A stretch of DNA of 64,000 nucleotides from Cacajao melanocephalus (Eukaryota; Chordata; Mammalia; Primates; Pitheciidae): the NCBI GenBank assembly GCA_963573385.1, contig CAUYLG010026670.1:1-64000 (forward strand). Reading direction: 5' to 3'. Every line of letters starts with the position of its first letter. Position 1 is the first letter of the stretch. The notes under the pieces are model-generated. The model was not told the DNA's origin, did not search any database, and saw nothing but the letters and a program-made list of their open reading frames with translations. Below, in pieces: positions 48,255 through 61,139 of the stretch. A program made the translations under genes and the position numbers.

Positions 48255-50510
48255 GCAGGCCATGCCCATGCCCACCTCCCTCTTCTCCCCCTGCTTGGCA
48301 AACTTCCAGCAGGACCACAAAAATCAGAAGCCTGAAAATGGCCAATCACAAGTAACGGCAAGGAGGCTGAAGCCACACCTGACATTCATTCACCTGTTGA
48401 TGCTGAAACCCAGGACAGGTTTTCCCACGTGCCTGGAGCATCCCAGACAAATGGAGGGGCCGGGTCCTCTCCTTCCTTCCTCCGACCTCAGTGGGAGCTG
48501 CGTGCTTCTAATGGCCAACGGCGTGGAGAGGCTCGGAGCAGCTTGGAGCAGCGTGGGTCACAGCGGTTAAGTGTTGTCATAATTCTCTCCCCTGGAGCAA
48601 TGAACTCCATCTCCCTCCAGTCTGTGTGGGAGGAATGTAATCCAGTTTTCCTTGGAACTCAGAGCACATAGTGACTCCTTTTTGCTTTTGTGGTCAGGAA
48701 ATGAGTTTTGCTCTGTTTTTCACTCGGGGGCTTATTATGCAATTGCTTAAAATATGCAACGGGATGCAGATATTTACATGAGGATGTTGAAGTGATGGCT
48801 TTTTAATGGAAGTCATCTAATTATGCCATATCTATACCCTTTTCATTTTTAAAAAATTGTTCTTATGGTGTTTTAAGGAAGAAGAAATATGTGTGTGACT
48901 ATGTATGTGTGTGTCTGGGTTGTGTTTTTGTTTTTGTTTAGGGTATGTGGTTTTATTTAATCTCCCAGATTGTTTAAATGGATTGCAAAGGAAAAAAAGA
49001 TCCAAAAAGTATATGGCTGTGATTTAACAAGATAATTAGCAGCTGCACTTTATAACAAAATCTAAGGCAATTATCACTTCAGGAGGACCCAGAGGAATCC
49101 CAGCTGCCAACATCCTGCTTTGCTGCCAGAGGGAATGACATCACAACTACTCCAGACAAAGGGGAGGTGGTTTCTGGTCACTGTGATGTCACTTGCTCCA
49201 GCAGACAGTCCCAGACAGCTGGAAGACAGGTGGCCACTTCCTAGGACGTGAGAGAAGAGGATGGGCACCAAAAGGACATCAGTGCATTACAGGAGCAAAG
49301 CCTGCTTTCCCCAGGCCACTTCCATCGGGCCACCAAGACAGATATGTTTCCTTAGGCTTCACCCTAAGCCCTTGTATTACCTTCTTTAGAGAAGTTAACT
49401 GTTCTTCTCTTCTCTGGAACTTCAGTTCTAAATCTTTATCCCAATTAATAAACTTCGGTGGCTTTTAGGGTCTTGCTCGTGGTCAGGTTTACCACTTAGC
49501 TAAAATGTGTCCCTCAAAGATGAGAAATGCTAAATCGCATTGGACAGCAAGTCAAAGCAAGCTTAAGAACAAGATTTGTATTTTCACCTCAAAGTTGCTT
49601 TATTTCACCTTGTGGCCACTTATTTATCAATCTAGGCTCCCAGGTGCTTTTTTCATCAAAAATAGAGCACTTTAGCACAGAATTGTCAAATTCTAAATAG
49701 CAAACTGGAATTTGTCGTTGATTGAATTTTATGTGTAAAATTGAGCTAGGATTGTAAGTTCCAGCAAATGTTTGAGTGTATCCTGGGATAGCCCACAACT
49801 GAATGCACTGTTGATCTTTTGATGGTTCCAAAGGATAGAGAAAACAGATCTGATTTCCTTGTAAATTGTACAAGTTACAGACCAGCAGGCTGACTCTGGT
49901 CACAGGCAGCCAAATGTGCCTCCCACCCACACTCCTTCGTGAAACTATAAAGTGGCAGCCTAGGTTTCTACGTCACATTGCCAGATGACATTCTTGGTGC
50001 CCGAGTAGGAATCTGTTCTCTGTCCTCTGACAGATAAACCACACAGAAAGATGTGTGCCTACTCACGGGCACTGTCTTCCCCCATCCCCCAGCGTCTTCC
50101 CCTTCCCTCCTAAAGCCATCTGCCTTTGGTCCAAGTTACAAACTAGGGGAGAATAAAAGGGTCAGGACACCTCTCATTCCTTCTCCCAGCCTTAACTAGA
50201 AGGCTTCTGGGTTACACTGGAAATAAAACGAGACTTGAACAGGAACAAGGAAGCCTTCAACTCCCAGGTCTCACTCAAACACTGAGGCTAACACCGGAGG
50301 TAACAAAGACAGGCATGCCCAGAGTTCAGCCTCCCTCTGGAACCAGGCAGAGTTCTGCAGCTGGGGACTAAGCATACAGCCCACACAGCAGATCCTTTGG
50401 CCCAATGCCATTCTCAGCTTTCTAGAAAACTTCCTGCTTCCTTTATGGAAAACAGGTGTCCATGTCTTCATGCATTAGGCTAGATGCCAGGCAGGAGCCT
50501 GGTCTAAGGG
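48255..50510. other. Unique sequence with AT-rich candidate enhancer block 48690-49080
   Basis: 48690-49080 is free of repeats and rich in homeodomain cores (TAATTAT, AATTAGC) beside a CAGCTG E-box at 49040-49045. No coding exon seen in the stretch. Confidence 0.4.
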
Positions 50511-50512
50511 GC

Positions 50513-51505
50513 TCCTGTTATCTATTGCTGCTTAACAAACTACCCCAACCTTAGAGGTATAAATAACAACCACTTTAGTACGTTCCTAGATTCCCTAAGT
50601 CAGGAATTCAGACAGAGTCCAGCAGGGGTGGCCTGTCAGTGGTCCCCGGTGTCTGGGGCCTTGGCCCAGAAGACTTGGGTGGCAGGAGTGGCTCAATGGC
50701 CAGGGGCTAGAATGGTCTGGAGGTTTTCATGATATAGTTTGGATATTGGTCCCTGTCCAAATCTCAGGTTGAATTGTAATCCCCTATGTTGGAGGTGGAG
50801 CCTTGTGGGAGGTGTTAGGGTCATGGGGGCATATCCCTCATGGCTTGGTGCTGTCCTCTTGATAGTGAATGAGTTCCTGTGAGATCTGGTTGTTTAAATA
50901 CATGTGGCACCTCTCCCCCTACATCTCTTGCTCTCAGTATGCCATGTGAGATGCCTGCTTCTGTTTTGCCTTCCACCATGAGTGAAAGCTTCCTGAGGCC
51001 TCACTAGAGGCCAATCAGATGCTGGTGCTACGCTTCCTGTACAGCCTACAGAACTCTGAGTCGATCAAACTTCTTTTCTTACAAATTACCCGCTGTTGGA
51101 TATTTCTTTTTAGCAATGCAAAAATGGCCTAACACACTTCATATGTCTTGTGCTTGAGCTGAAATAATTCAAAGGCTGGGAGAGCTGGCTGGTGTGTCTA
51201 CATGTGGCCTCTTCATGTGGATTGGGCTTCCTCCCGGCATGGTAGCCATGAGTCAAACATCTTACATGGCAACTTGGAGCTCCAAGCATGAATGTTACAG
51301 CAAACAAGGCAGAAGTTGGATGGCCTTTTACGACCTGGTCTCAAAAGCCACACAGCATTACTCTTTCAGTAGTATTTTGGTTGAAGCAGTTACAACCCAC
51401 TCCTACCCCGGTTCTGGATTCAAGGGGAAGGACCAGAGAACCTGCCTCTGGATAGGAGGAGTGTCAAAGAATTTGCTGCCATGTTTCAAAACCACCAAGG
51501 GGCTG
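50513..51505 (-). mobile_element. MLT1-type LTR, interrupted by a THE1/MST LTR
   Basis: CTATTGCTGCTTAACAAACTACCCC at the left (in parts), and after the insertion CTTACATGGCAACTTGG and GGATTCAAGGGGAAG at the right. Confidence 0.82.
50730..51136 (+). mobile_element. THE1/MST solo LTR nested in MLT1
   Basis: TGATATAGTTTGGATATTGG to GCCTAACACA, with AAATCTCAGGTTGAATTG and GTGGGAGGTGTTAGGG. Flanks TTTCA / CTTCA resemble the usual 5-base duplication. Confidence 0.92.
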
Positions 51506-51509
51506 ACTT

Positions 51510-54090
51510 CTGTACAGTACCCACTTTCACTGTCAGCCAGGCTTGAACACTAAGACAATATTCTTAGGTGACATTAGGGCAACACAGGATGGAGAGGAGA
51601 ATGGGAAAATGAATGGCCAGGAGCAAAACTTCAGTTTATCTTTTCCAGCATCTGATTCTACTCTCATTTCTACGAGTTGATCATAGTCCCTCTTGTCCTA
51701 CCTTCAAAGCCTGAGTGCAGGAGAGGTTAGCCCTTTACTCCATCTCAGGGCTTATTTCCTGAGAAGCAAAGTGCTAGGATAGAAAGCGATAGATAGACAG
51801 TCTCTGAGATTATGGTCTGGGTTCTTGGCACAGCAGGGTTCTAGGGTGTTTGATTTTCATTCCTGTCCCAAGAATGCACCTGGTAACATCCCTGGGACTC
51901 TAAAATAGCACCCATCGTTTGTACAGGTCCTTCCAGGTGCTGAGACAGGAAACAAGAGGGATCCTCAGTCAGGGTTGGAAGGGAGCTTTTGGCTTTGGAG
52001 AATCTACCTCCCCTCCTCTTAGGGAATCTGGCCCTGTCCTTTCTATGATTGAGGGAACCAAGGCTTAGAGGGGCTGTGACTTGCCCAGGGTCACCAGTGT
52101 GTCAGCGGCTGGGTTGAAACTGTGCAGACTTCACCCATCACCCTGGGGCATTTGCACCCTGGGGCACTTTCCACAGTCGGCTGACTGCAAGGAGAAGTGC
52201 AGGAAAGTTACACCCAGGGAAAAGCCACTAAATGCCAGCATTTGACCAGCTCAGCCAGCCTCCCTGGGCCTCTTGGCAGCTCTGGGCCTGCAGGGAGGGT
52301 CCTGCCCACCCCGGCCAAGCCTCAGAGGCCCCACAAGCTGCCAGGGCCACGTCACCGCAGCCTGCGGTCTGCCCAGCTAATGGCAGCTGCTGCGAGGGGA
52401 GCAGAGCCGCAGTAATTACAGCATCAAGGAATCACAAATGGATCTGCAAAGATGACATTAGGAGCATTAGACCTGGCACGGCTGCCTCCGGAGAGGTCGC
52501 TGGGAGGAGGCCTGGGCTGGGGCCTGGGGATGGGAGACAGACGCGCCTCTGTCTCACCCCACCCACTTCTTTCCCAGCCAGGGCTGCGATGACAATGCCA
52601 GGATTCACAAGCCCCTCGCAGAAACCAAATCGGCCGCCAGTCTCGTGTGTGTCAGCGAAGATAACAGATGTCTTTCACAGGGAAGTAATTGCTTGAAACA
52701 CAACTGGACAACCCCCCAGGAGGTTGCATTACAGGGAAGGAGCCTTGCTTTGGGGGATGGGGGGTGACCTGGTAGGCAGCCCCCTCCCCAATTCCCATGA
52801 TCCTTTGACATCCTAATGAGCTGTGCTGGCCTTGCCTCTTGCAGTCTGCAGCTCTGTGGAAGGTAATTATTTTGTCAAGCCTAGTTGAGGGTGATGGTGG
52901 TGGGGCGGGGCTTCCTGGGTGGAATTTGTGGCTGGAGGAATTCCCCAGAGGCTGGAGGGGGTTAGCAGAGGAAGAACCGGGTGAAGGGCCAGGCCTTGAT
53001 CAGTTACCATCCTCCAAAGCCTGAGAAATGGGTCTGAAGCGGCAAGGCTGCCTTTGGCCAAAGCTGGCACCAGTAGGTGTCACTGTAGGAAAGGAGGGGC
53101 CCCCGGGGCCGTCTGCGGACGGTGCTGGTAAAAATAGAGCTCGCCTGTGTTCCCACTGCCAAGTCGCCAAGCCTGGTGATTTATAAGGCTGGGAGCAGAC
53201 GTGTGTGTAAATGTTTTTGCGTGCGAGATGTGTAGCCAACCGCGGGCTGGTTTTTTCAAACTTACAAGGAGAGAGCGAGGGAGGGAGAGAAGGGGAGAGA
53301 GAGAAGGCAGCCAGGGTGGGAAGCACATGGGCCACTTTTATGTAACACTCCTCTGATACACGCCGCAGTGGGGATTTATGCTCTCTTTGAAGTAAATTGC
53401 ATCCCGGTGCACCATAGCATGAAAGTTAAGATTTACCATGGCTGGGACCTCCGAGACCCTGCTGGAAGCTAGAATAATTAGCACAGCATTTGGCTGCCTT
53501 TCCTCCCGCTCTGCGGGCGGTGACAGGAGTGGCACTAATAGATCTTCCAGGCCTGAGCCTCATGTGTTTGTCATGGGGTCCATGGTGGCTATGGGCAAGG
53601 AGGACCCTGGTCAACTGGAGCAATGGAGGTGGGGGGAGGAACTGGGGCTGACCTCATTGCAAGGGACAGTGGGACCTGCCCCACCAGCGGGGAGCTGGGT
53701 GGGAAACCAGCTCGGCCCCACAGGCTTCAGGTGCCTCTCTGTCAGAGGTTGGGCCAGAGTGAGTGAGTGCTTCGGGAACACAGTGAACTCATTTATAAAA
53801 CAGATTCCAGTGCCAGACTCCCAGCTTGCTACAGGTGGGCGTCCTGGGGCACCCCGCTAGTTTGGGGGTCCCCTGGATTATATCAGCTCCCATATTTAAT
53901 GTTTTTCAAAAGGCAGTGCCTGGGACGCCCATCTCTCCTGACTTTTCTCCCTCCCCTCCCCTCCTCCTCTTGCAGGCACCTTCCCTGTGTCCTTTCCCAG
54001 AGGCCTTGCATTTTCATGCTGGAAAAGCTGAGACCTGAACTTGATCAACAATTCCCAGAGTCCCACAGGGAGAGTCCTAACAGCCGCCTG
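51510..54090. other. Mostly unique, GC-richer block with candidate constrained parts
   Basis: A MIR (minus) sits at about 52040-52145. 52380-52480 and 53100-53430 are clean: the first has TGGCAGCTGCTG and GCAGTAATTACAGC, the second keeps many CpGs in ordinary-composition DNA. A GAGA-rich purine tract lies at 53265-53310. Frames up to 154 codons show no domain. Confidence 0.4.
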
Positions 54091-54230
54091 GTCACTCCAG
54101 TTCTGCTGAGAACCAGCCACACGGCCTTAGACAAGTCCCAGCCCTTCTCCAGGCTTCAGTTTCCATGCGTGTATCATGACTGGGTTGGATTTTTCCAAGA
54201 TCATCTTGAAGGCCTTTGTTAACATTCTGT
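54090..54230 (+). mobile_element. MIR SINE fragment
   Basis: CACGGCCTTAGACAAGTCC and CTTCAGTTTCCATGCGTG fit the forward MIR core. Confidence 0.6.
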
Positions 54231-54500
54231 GATATGCCTAATGCTGCCCCTCCGCTAGACACCCTCATGGAGCTCTAAGGAGTCAAAGCGTAGAAGTAAT
54301 GTGCCCTCTGGGGTTCCAGGTGCTGCGAGAGCTCTCCAGTGTTGGTTAGAAGGGCTAGCGGCACCACCTGCTATGAAGATTCTAAGTGCCTACTCAGCAA
54401 GGGCTTTTCCTGAGGTTACAATAAGCTCCTGGATCAGGTTAACTCTTCTGCAAGGCAGAGCAGCTTCCAGACCCCACTTCATCGTCACAATAAGAAAATG

Positions 54501-54696
<196 letters not shown>

Positions 54697-54866
54697 ATAA
54701 AAGAAGAAGAAGGAGAAAGAGAAGGAGAAGGAGAAGGAGAAGGAGGGAAAGAAGGAAGGAAGGAAGGGAGGGAGGGAAGAAGGGAAGGGAGGGAGGAAGG
54801 AAGGAAATAAGGAAGGAAGGAAGGAAGGAAGGAAGGAAGGAAGGAAGGAAGGAAAAAGAAAAGACA
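54697..54866 (+). repeat. (GAAG)n / (GGAA)n purine microsatellite
   Basis: About 170 bases of AAG, GAAG and GGAA units grown from the Alu tail. Produces RRKR-rich and SFLP-rich frames on the two strands that are not genes. Confidence 0.95.
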
Positions 54867-54869
54867 CTC

Positions 54870-56320
54870 ACAACATTCTCTTGAGATTGCTAATAAAATT
54901 GTCCCCATCACACATCTGAGGAAACTGAGGCTTTGGCCCAAGTGAGTCAAAGGAGTATGGTGAAAATACAGATTTTTGAAATCAAAATGAGTGCAAATCT
55001 CATCTCTGCGGCATGAGCTGGGTGAAATAGGATAAAGGGAAAATTCTCAAGGCCTTGGTTTCGCCATCTGAAAAATGGACATTGAGTTGAGGGCTAAATG
55101 AGACAGTTCATGCAAAAAGGATTCACAGGGTGGCCTCCTCATAGATGGGGTTAATGAGCAGAAGTTAGCAGGCCACTGGCTGCAGGGTGCTTTTTTCTCC
55201 CAGGTCTTTCGTGGTTCCTGGCAGGAATCAGGCCCAGAAAATGTTTGCTGAACTGAATTACAGTGGTGCCACCACAGAGACCTCACTGTCGAGCTGTGCT
55301 GGGGAAGTAGCAGATAAAGCTGGGAGGGCCACGAAGGGTTCTCAAAGGGAGTCAGCGCCAATAGTATAGAAAGAGGAAAAACTGAGTTTAAAAAGCTCAT
55401 ACTGCAGTCTGAAGCCCCATGGAGGTTGGGACCACACTCAGAAGGGGATAGAGATTCTTGGGTAGATTCTAAAGGACAGATCCCCAAAATATTCTTAGCA
55501 ACCTTTCTGATCAGTTGTCAAGTCCGGCAAATTGGAAAACATTTGATCAATGAAGTGGAAACAGCTGCCACAAATGCCACATGAGATTCCTAAATGAACT
55601 GTCTTCCTGCTCCTCTCCCTTGCCCACACCACACTCTGAATTCCCATCTGCCATGTAGATATAGGTATAGGAGGGAGAGATGAAGTGGGGGCTCCCTTTG
55701 GTGTAAATCCTGGACCCAGAAGGATAGGGGGATCTCAGAGTTACCTTAATAAATCACCAATCCCTGTCCCTGTTTCAGGTTTTCCAGACTCAGTTATCTT
55801 CCTGAGCTGAAAGCCAACGTGCATCCCAAGCCCTAGAGATCTCCATAAAATCTGCTTTCTGCCCTGTGGAGAAGTCAGTTATGAGTGAGGAGAACCTCCT
55901 CCATGGTTGGGGCCTGAGGTTTCTCTGCATTATTACCTTTTGGACCAGGAGGCACCTCCCTTCCTTGAGATCACACCTGGGACATGAGACACAGATTTAC
56001 AAAGCAGACAGGCCAGCAAAACACCCCAAGATTCTTGGTCTCTCCTCAAAGATCAGGGATAGACGAGTGGATGGGAGGATGGATGGATGGATGGACGGAC
56101 GGACAGATGGACCGAGTCTCTCACCCTCTACTGGATTCCTGCTCTGGAGCCTTATACCTCTTACAATCAGGGGTTTTCCCAAGTGTCTCACCTACTTGCT
56201 CCTAACTATGGCTTTAAAAACATTCCCTTTTTTCTGCCCCTGAAAGGATGACAAACAGCCAGATAACCTTTGATCAGAAATTGGCATGTTTAGTTAATTG
56301 CCATTTTACATATGACATCA
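54870..56320. other. Mostly unique, MIR scraps
   Basis: MIR-like scraps at 54890-54950 (minus) and 55000-55130 (plus). A (GGAT)n tract at 56069-56112. No exon identified. Confidence 0.4.
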
Positions 56321-56324
56321 TGAA

Positions 56325-56530
56325 AAGAGGGAGAGCTTGGACACAGACAGAACAGGTTTAAAAACCAGACTTAACACCACTAAGCTATGTGACCTTGGGC
56401 AATCTACAAAACCTCTCTGAACTTGTTTTATCATCTGTAAAACAAAGATGGTAATCATGACCTCTCAGGGGTATTGCAGGAAAAGAGATCATTCTCAAGA
56501 AGTGCCTGGCATGTGGTAGCTATTTTCTTT
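56325..56530 (+). mobile_element. MIR SINE (first of three)
   Basis: CTAAGCTATGTGACCTTGGG, CTGTAAAACAAAGATGG, AGTGCCTGGCATGTGG. Confidence 0.85.
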
Positions 56531-56544
56531 TTAAGGAAGGGAAC

Positions 56545-56785
56545 TAAAGGTGGTAGAAAATAGCCTGGGCTTTGGCGTCTAAGTAAATCTGGATTGGAAC
56601 CTGCTTAACCACTCACTGTGTGGCCTTGAGCCAACGTAGTGAATTCTGAACCTCAATCTCTTCATCTCTCAAAGGAGCTATTAATATGTACCTTTCAGGA
56701 CTGCCGTGAGGAGTAGATCTATTTTACATAAAGCTGCCAGTACATAGTAGGTGCTTAACAAATGGTAGCCATTATCATCTCTTCA
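56545..56785 (+). mobile_element. MIR SINE (second of three)
   Basis: CTGGGCTTTGGCGTCTAAG, CACTCACTGTGTGGCCTTG, ACATAGTAGGTGCTTAAC. Confidence 0.87.
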
Positions 56786-57094
56786 GAAAGGAGATGGGGA
56801 AACTGAGGCACAGAATGACCTGCTCAGATAATGAAAGAGTGATGGAGTCTTGGTTTCCTCCCATGTGGACCATGAGCCATGCTGAGGCACCACACAGAGC
56901 GACATTAACCATGCATAGTCCCCACCCAGCAGCCCTGAGGAAACCCTTCAAGCTTCTTGGTTATTAGGATTCAACTTGACCTCTGACTGGCTGCAGCACA
57001 CAGGATGGAAGGGGTCCTGAGAGCTAATTTTGTTCAATTTCCTGGACTCCCAGTCCAATGCTCCCCTCAAACCTTCACAAGGTGGCATAGCCAG

Positions 57095-57302
57095 GTGATT
57101 GAATACTGCAAAGGCACACACCCATGCCTTCCAGTCTTGATGCTACCACTCAGGGCTGTGTGACCACTGGCCCTGGCTTGGCCTCTCTGTGTCTCATTAA
57201 TGGGAATGATAAATAGCACCTACCTCAAAGGTTTGTTGTGCCTGTGAGTCGGTGCTGGGCACATACAAAGTCCCCAATCAATGTTAGCTACGATTATTAT
57301 TG
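57095..57302 (+). mobile_element. MIR SINE (third of three)
   Basis: CAGGGCTGTGTGACCACTGG, GCCTCTCTGTGTCTCATTAA, ATGTTAGCTACGATTATTA. Confidence 0.8.
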
Positions 57303-57525
57303 GCTCTTTGCCACATAGAGCTTTGATCTCTCAAAGACCCATTAATCGCTCACCCCTTTCTTCAAGGGATTAAAAAAAAACCAGCAAATGAAATTCTACA
57401 TGAAATCATCACTGTAATATTTCTGCTGCCAGGACAAATCATTAGGGTGGAGGTTGGGGAGGGGGACCTGGCAGTGATACCACTGGCCAGAATGAAGAAG
57501 AGACATTAATATAGCAGCTTCCCAT
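57303..57525. promoter_or_regulatory. Candidate constrained non-coding block
   Basis: Repeat-free, with ATTAATCGCTC, GAAATCATCACTGTAATATT, ATTAGGGTGG and GACATTAATATAGC. Role inferred only from appearance. Confidence 0.25.
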
Positions 57526-58794
57526 CTAATGGCTGGGGAAGAGGGAGGGGGAGGGGAGGACTGCTGAAGGGAGAGGTTGCTGGCTGGCTCTGCTGTCGGG
57601 GAGGAAGGGTCTGTCAATCAGGAGCCCCCAGGTGGTGAAGGGGTCTCTGTGCCCAGCGAGGAGTGGCACGGAGCCCATGTGAGCTCTGGAAGAAGGTAAG
57701 CCCGTGGACCCCCGCAAGGCCTGGGTCCTGGCCCAGCAGCCCTCCCTGAAGGAACCCCCAAATGTGGACAGTGTCCAACCAGTCTCTAGCTCAGATGCAT
57801 TTAAGACACGGAGCCTTCTCAGGCTTAAGGAACCTGAACCTGCCACTATTCTCCACAGCACAGTGGCCGGAAGAGCTTTGCTATCTACAAGGCTGGCCCC
57901 AAGAGACAGCAGACTCGGGTTGGAGCTACCTCTCTCCCTCCCCCGACCTCCTCTGCCCTTTTCTGGCCTCCACTGAAAAGCTAGGGGTTTGGCTGAGGTT
58001 GTGGTTTTGAAAGCTGGGCTGAGGGGCTCCAAAGATGGGTTAGGGCCTGGTGGAGGCCAAGGTTGGGTGTGGGTCTCCACCCTGCCCTTCCCAGGGCCAG
58101 CCCACAACCCATCTTCAGCCCATTTGACAACTATGGCTACAGATGAACATGATTTTATTAGCAAAAGGGGTTCTGCTACTTCAAACTCAAGAATGCAGAA
58201 GCCCCTGAGTGGAGGGTCTGTAGCCACTCCTCCCCTGCCAATGTTCCCTGTCTTAGGAAGCACCAGGGACAGGCGGGGACGCTGGTTTGGCCTTGGCTCT
58301 GGATCAAAAAGAGAGCACTGCATCCAGCAGCCTTGCTGAATCTCCTTCCTAAGCGGCCGCCTGGCCCGCGCGTCACAGCTTATCCTCCGGCAAGGGCTGG
58401 CTGGACACAATGCCTTGGCCCCGGGCCCACCTTCAGGAGCCAAACCCAACAGTCTCCTCAGCTTCCTGGCTTGTGCCAGCACACTGTTTGGCAGGAGAGG
58501 AGGTGACCAGCAGGCAAAAGGAGCTCCAGCACAGCAAAAGGGTGTCTCGCTGGTCCCCAAGGGGCAGCTGGGAGTTGCGTTCTGAGCACAGGCCTGGAGT
58601 GTCTCAATGGGCAACGTGTCCCACTGGGCTGGGTGGGTGGCAGAGGGTGTGTGACATGGGGCCTGCCAGAGCCCAGGACTGACCCTTAGGAAGTGGTGTG
58701 AACAACCACACCCCCTATCCACTCTCTGAGCCCCCAATTCTAAATTCAGCCTTGGAGTCACTGACCAGAAGGCAGGAACTCCTGGTTGAGTCAC
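57526..58794 (-). other. Open frame of 422 codons, coding status doubtful
   Basis: The longest frame in the window. It starts at a minus-strand ATG (58794) and stops at 57526, in repeat-free GC-rich DNA. The product begins MTQPGVPAFW, is rich in Pro, Ser, Leu, Arg and Gly, and shows no signal peptide, membrane segment, zinc finger or any family I recognise. Shorter plus-strand frames overlap it. No obvious TATA box, intron signal or nearby poly(A) site supports a gene. A 1.27 kb frame in GC-rich DNA can be chance; an intronless primate-specific gene or antisense transcript is the alternative. Confidence 0.12.
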
Positions 58795-58819
58795 AGGAGT
58801 ATGTCACAGATGGTTTTCT

Positions 58820-59115
58820 TTTTCTTTCTTTTTTGAGTCAGGATCTCGCTCTGTCAGGCTGGAGTGCAATGACACAATCACGTCTCACTGCTGCCTCAAA
58901 GTGCTGGCCTCAAGCAATCTTCCCACCTCAGCCTCCTGAGTAGCTGAGACCACAGGCGTGCACCACAATGCTCAGCTAATTTCTTACTTTGTTTTTGGTA
59001 GAGACGGGATCTTACTATGTTGCCCAGGCTGGTCTGGAACTCCTGGCCTGAAATGATCCACCCGCCTCGGCCTCCCAAAGTGCTGGGATGACAGGTGTGA
59101 GCCACTGCCCCCGGC
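58820..59115 (-). mobile_element. Alu (AluJ), full length
   Basis: Reversed Alu with a perfect 15-base duplication CACAGATGGTTTTCT at 58805-58819 and 59116-59130. Confidence 0.95.
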
Positions 59116-59265
59116 CACAGATGGTTTTCTCTCAGCACATTTTGTCACAGCTGAGGAAGAGTGTTCGCCTGTTAGGCTTGCCAAAGCTAGGAACAAGGAT
59201 AGGATTTCCTTGAGGGAGGAAAATGGGCCCAGAAAGGACAGCTAGGAAACCCACACTTGCTATAG

Positions 59266-59550
<285 letters not shown>

Positions 59551-59629
59551 AGCTATAATTTTTACTGGGGTGCCCCTCTGAGCCCCTTGGGGTAGTAGCC
59601 AAATCTTCCCTACCCTGCATCCAGCCTTT

Positions 59630-60010
59630 CCCCACCACATGAACCACTGGGCCTCTTTGGGCCTCTGTGCCTATGCACATGCTATTTGCTGAGTGGAATG
59701 AGCTCTCCTTCTCCCCTCACCTACCTCTAGCCTTGTCTGCCTGGCAGGCTCCTACTCACCCTTCAAAACCCAGTTTCCCTTCTGCAAGGCCACCTCTGAT
59801 TCCCTCCAGAGATTCTCACGGTCTCCTCTGTCTCTCCACAGTATCTTACACACACACCCACACACAGACACACACACACAAATAAGATAATTATTGCCAC
59901 ACAGTAGCTTGTGACAATTATCATCTTTATTGGAAGAATTTGTTTTGGACTGTGTTACTGGACAGTGAGCTCCTTAGTGTGAACCATATCTTTTTGTATG
60001 CACCAATACT
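59630..60010 (+). mobile_element. L2 LINE 3' region
   Basis: CTTCAAAACCCAGTTTCCC, AAGGCCACCTCTGATTCCC and GGACAGTGAGCTCCTTAGTG follow L2 order. A (CA)n run lies inside at 59850-59880. Confidence 0.75.
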
Positions 60011-60074
60011 TGCATGATTTGTATGTCTTTTTGTCCTATCTACTTACAAAACATATTGCAGAGTGCATCAGGAG

Positions 60075-60285
60075 GGATAATAGCCAGTATTTATCAGCAG
60101 CCCAGCATTTGCACCGCACCCAGCAGGCATTTTCGACAACACACCTGCAGTGTGGGTACTATCACTCCATTTCACCAAGGGGGAAACTAAAGCTCAGAAA
60201 GGTTAGGTATCTTGCCCAGGTCACACAACCAGGAAAGCTAAGCCAGCACATGATCATTGTTCCTTCAGATTCCAAAGCCCAATCT
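60075..60285 (-). mobile_element. MIR SINE
   Basis: Reversed MIR: CCATTTCACCAAGGGGGAAAC, GAAAGGTTAGGTATCTTGCCC (in parts), CACACAACCAGGAAAGC. Confidence 0.8.
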
Positions 60286-60310
60286 TTTTTGTTTTCTTAC
60301 CATGCTGTAA

Positions 60311-60622
<312 letters not shown>

Positions 60623-60752
60623 GCCTTTCCTATTTCTAGCCCCAGGGCCTGCCAACAGATGCACTATTCATGCTCAAGAAGTAGATGAACCAGGTGAAAG
60701 CCAGACAGTGTGACCACCAACAGTCTAATATTGACTGCCAGTGGGTGGCGCT

Positions 60753-60893
60753 TGCTTGAACTGTGGTCCTCAGATCAGCAGCATAACCATCACCTGGGAG
60801 CTTGTCTGGAATCTCAGGTCCCACCAAAACCTACTGAATTAAAATCAGCATTTTTAACAAGATCCCCAGGGCGTTCACGTGCATGTTAACATC
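60753..60893 (-). mobile_element. MER5-type hAT-Charlie element
   Basis: AACTGTGGTCCTCAGATCAG, CACCTGGGAGCTTGTC and AACAAGATCCCCAGG match reversed MER5A. The far end is missing. Confidence 0.8.
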
Positions 60894-61139
60894 TCTGTTT
60901 TACGTGCCTGTTTCCATGAGGACAAACAAGAAGCTTCTGGTAGGAAGAGCTGGCAGAGTTGATGGAACAGATCACTTTTTAAAAAACACTTCCAAATCTT
61001 TTTGCCACACAGGTTGAAAGTGAAAATTTCCATTCTCATTCCACTTTCACTTTGCTAATTTCTTAGAATGTAAAAGGTATCAAAAAATATTTCACTATGT
61101 ATGGTTTCCTTTCACCTAGCTGTTCAGCCTGAGGAATGA

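Noticed and set aside
57640..57700. Splice-donor-like AAG|GTAAGC at about 57693-57698
   Set aside because: A good donor match alone is common by chance; no upstream acceptor, open exon or reading-frame logic supports an exon.
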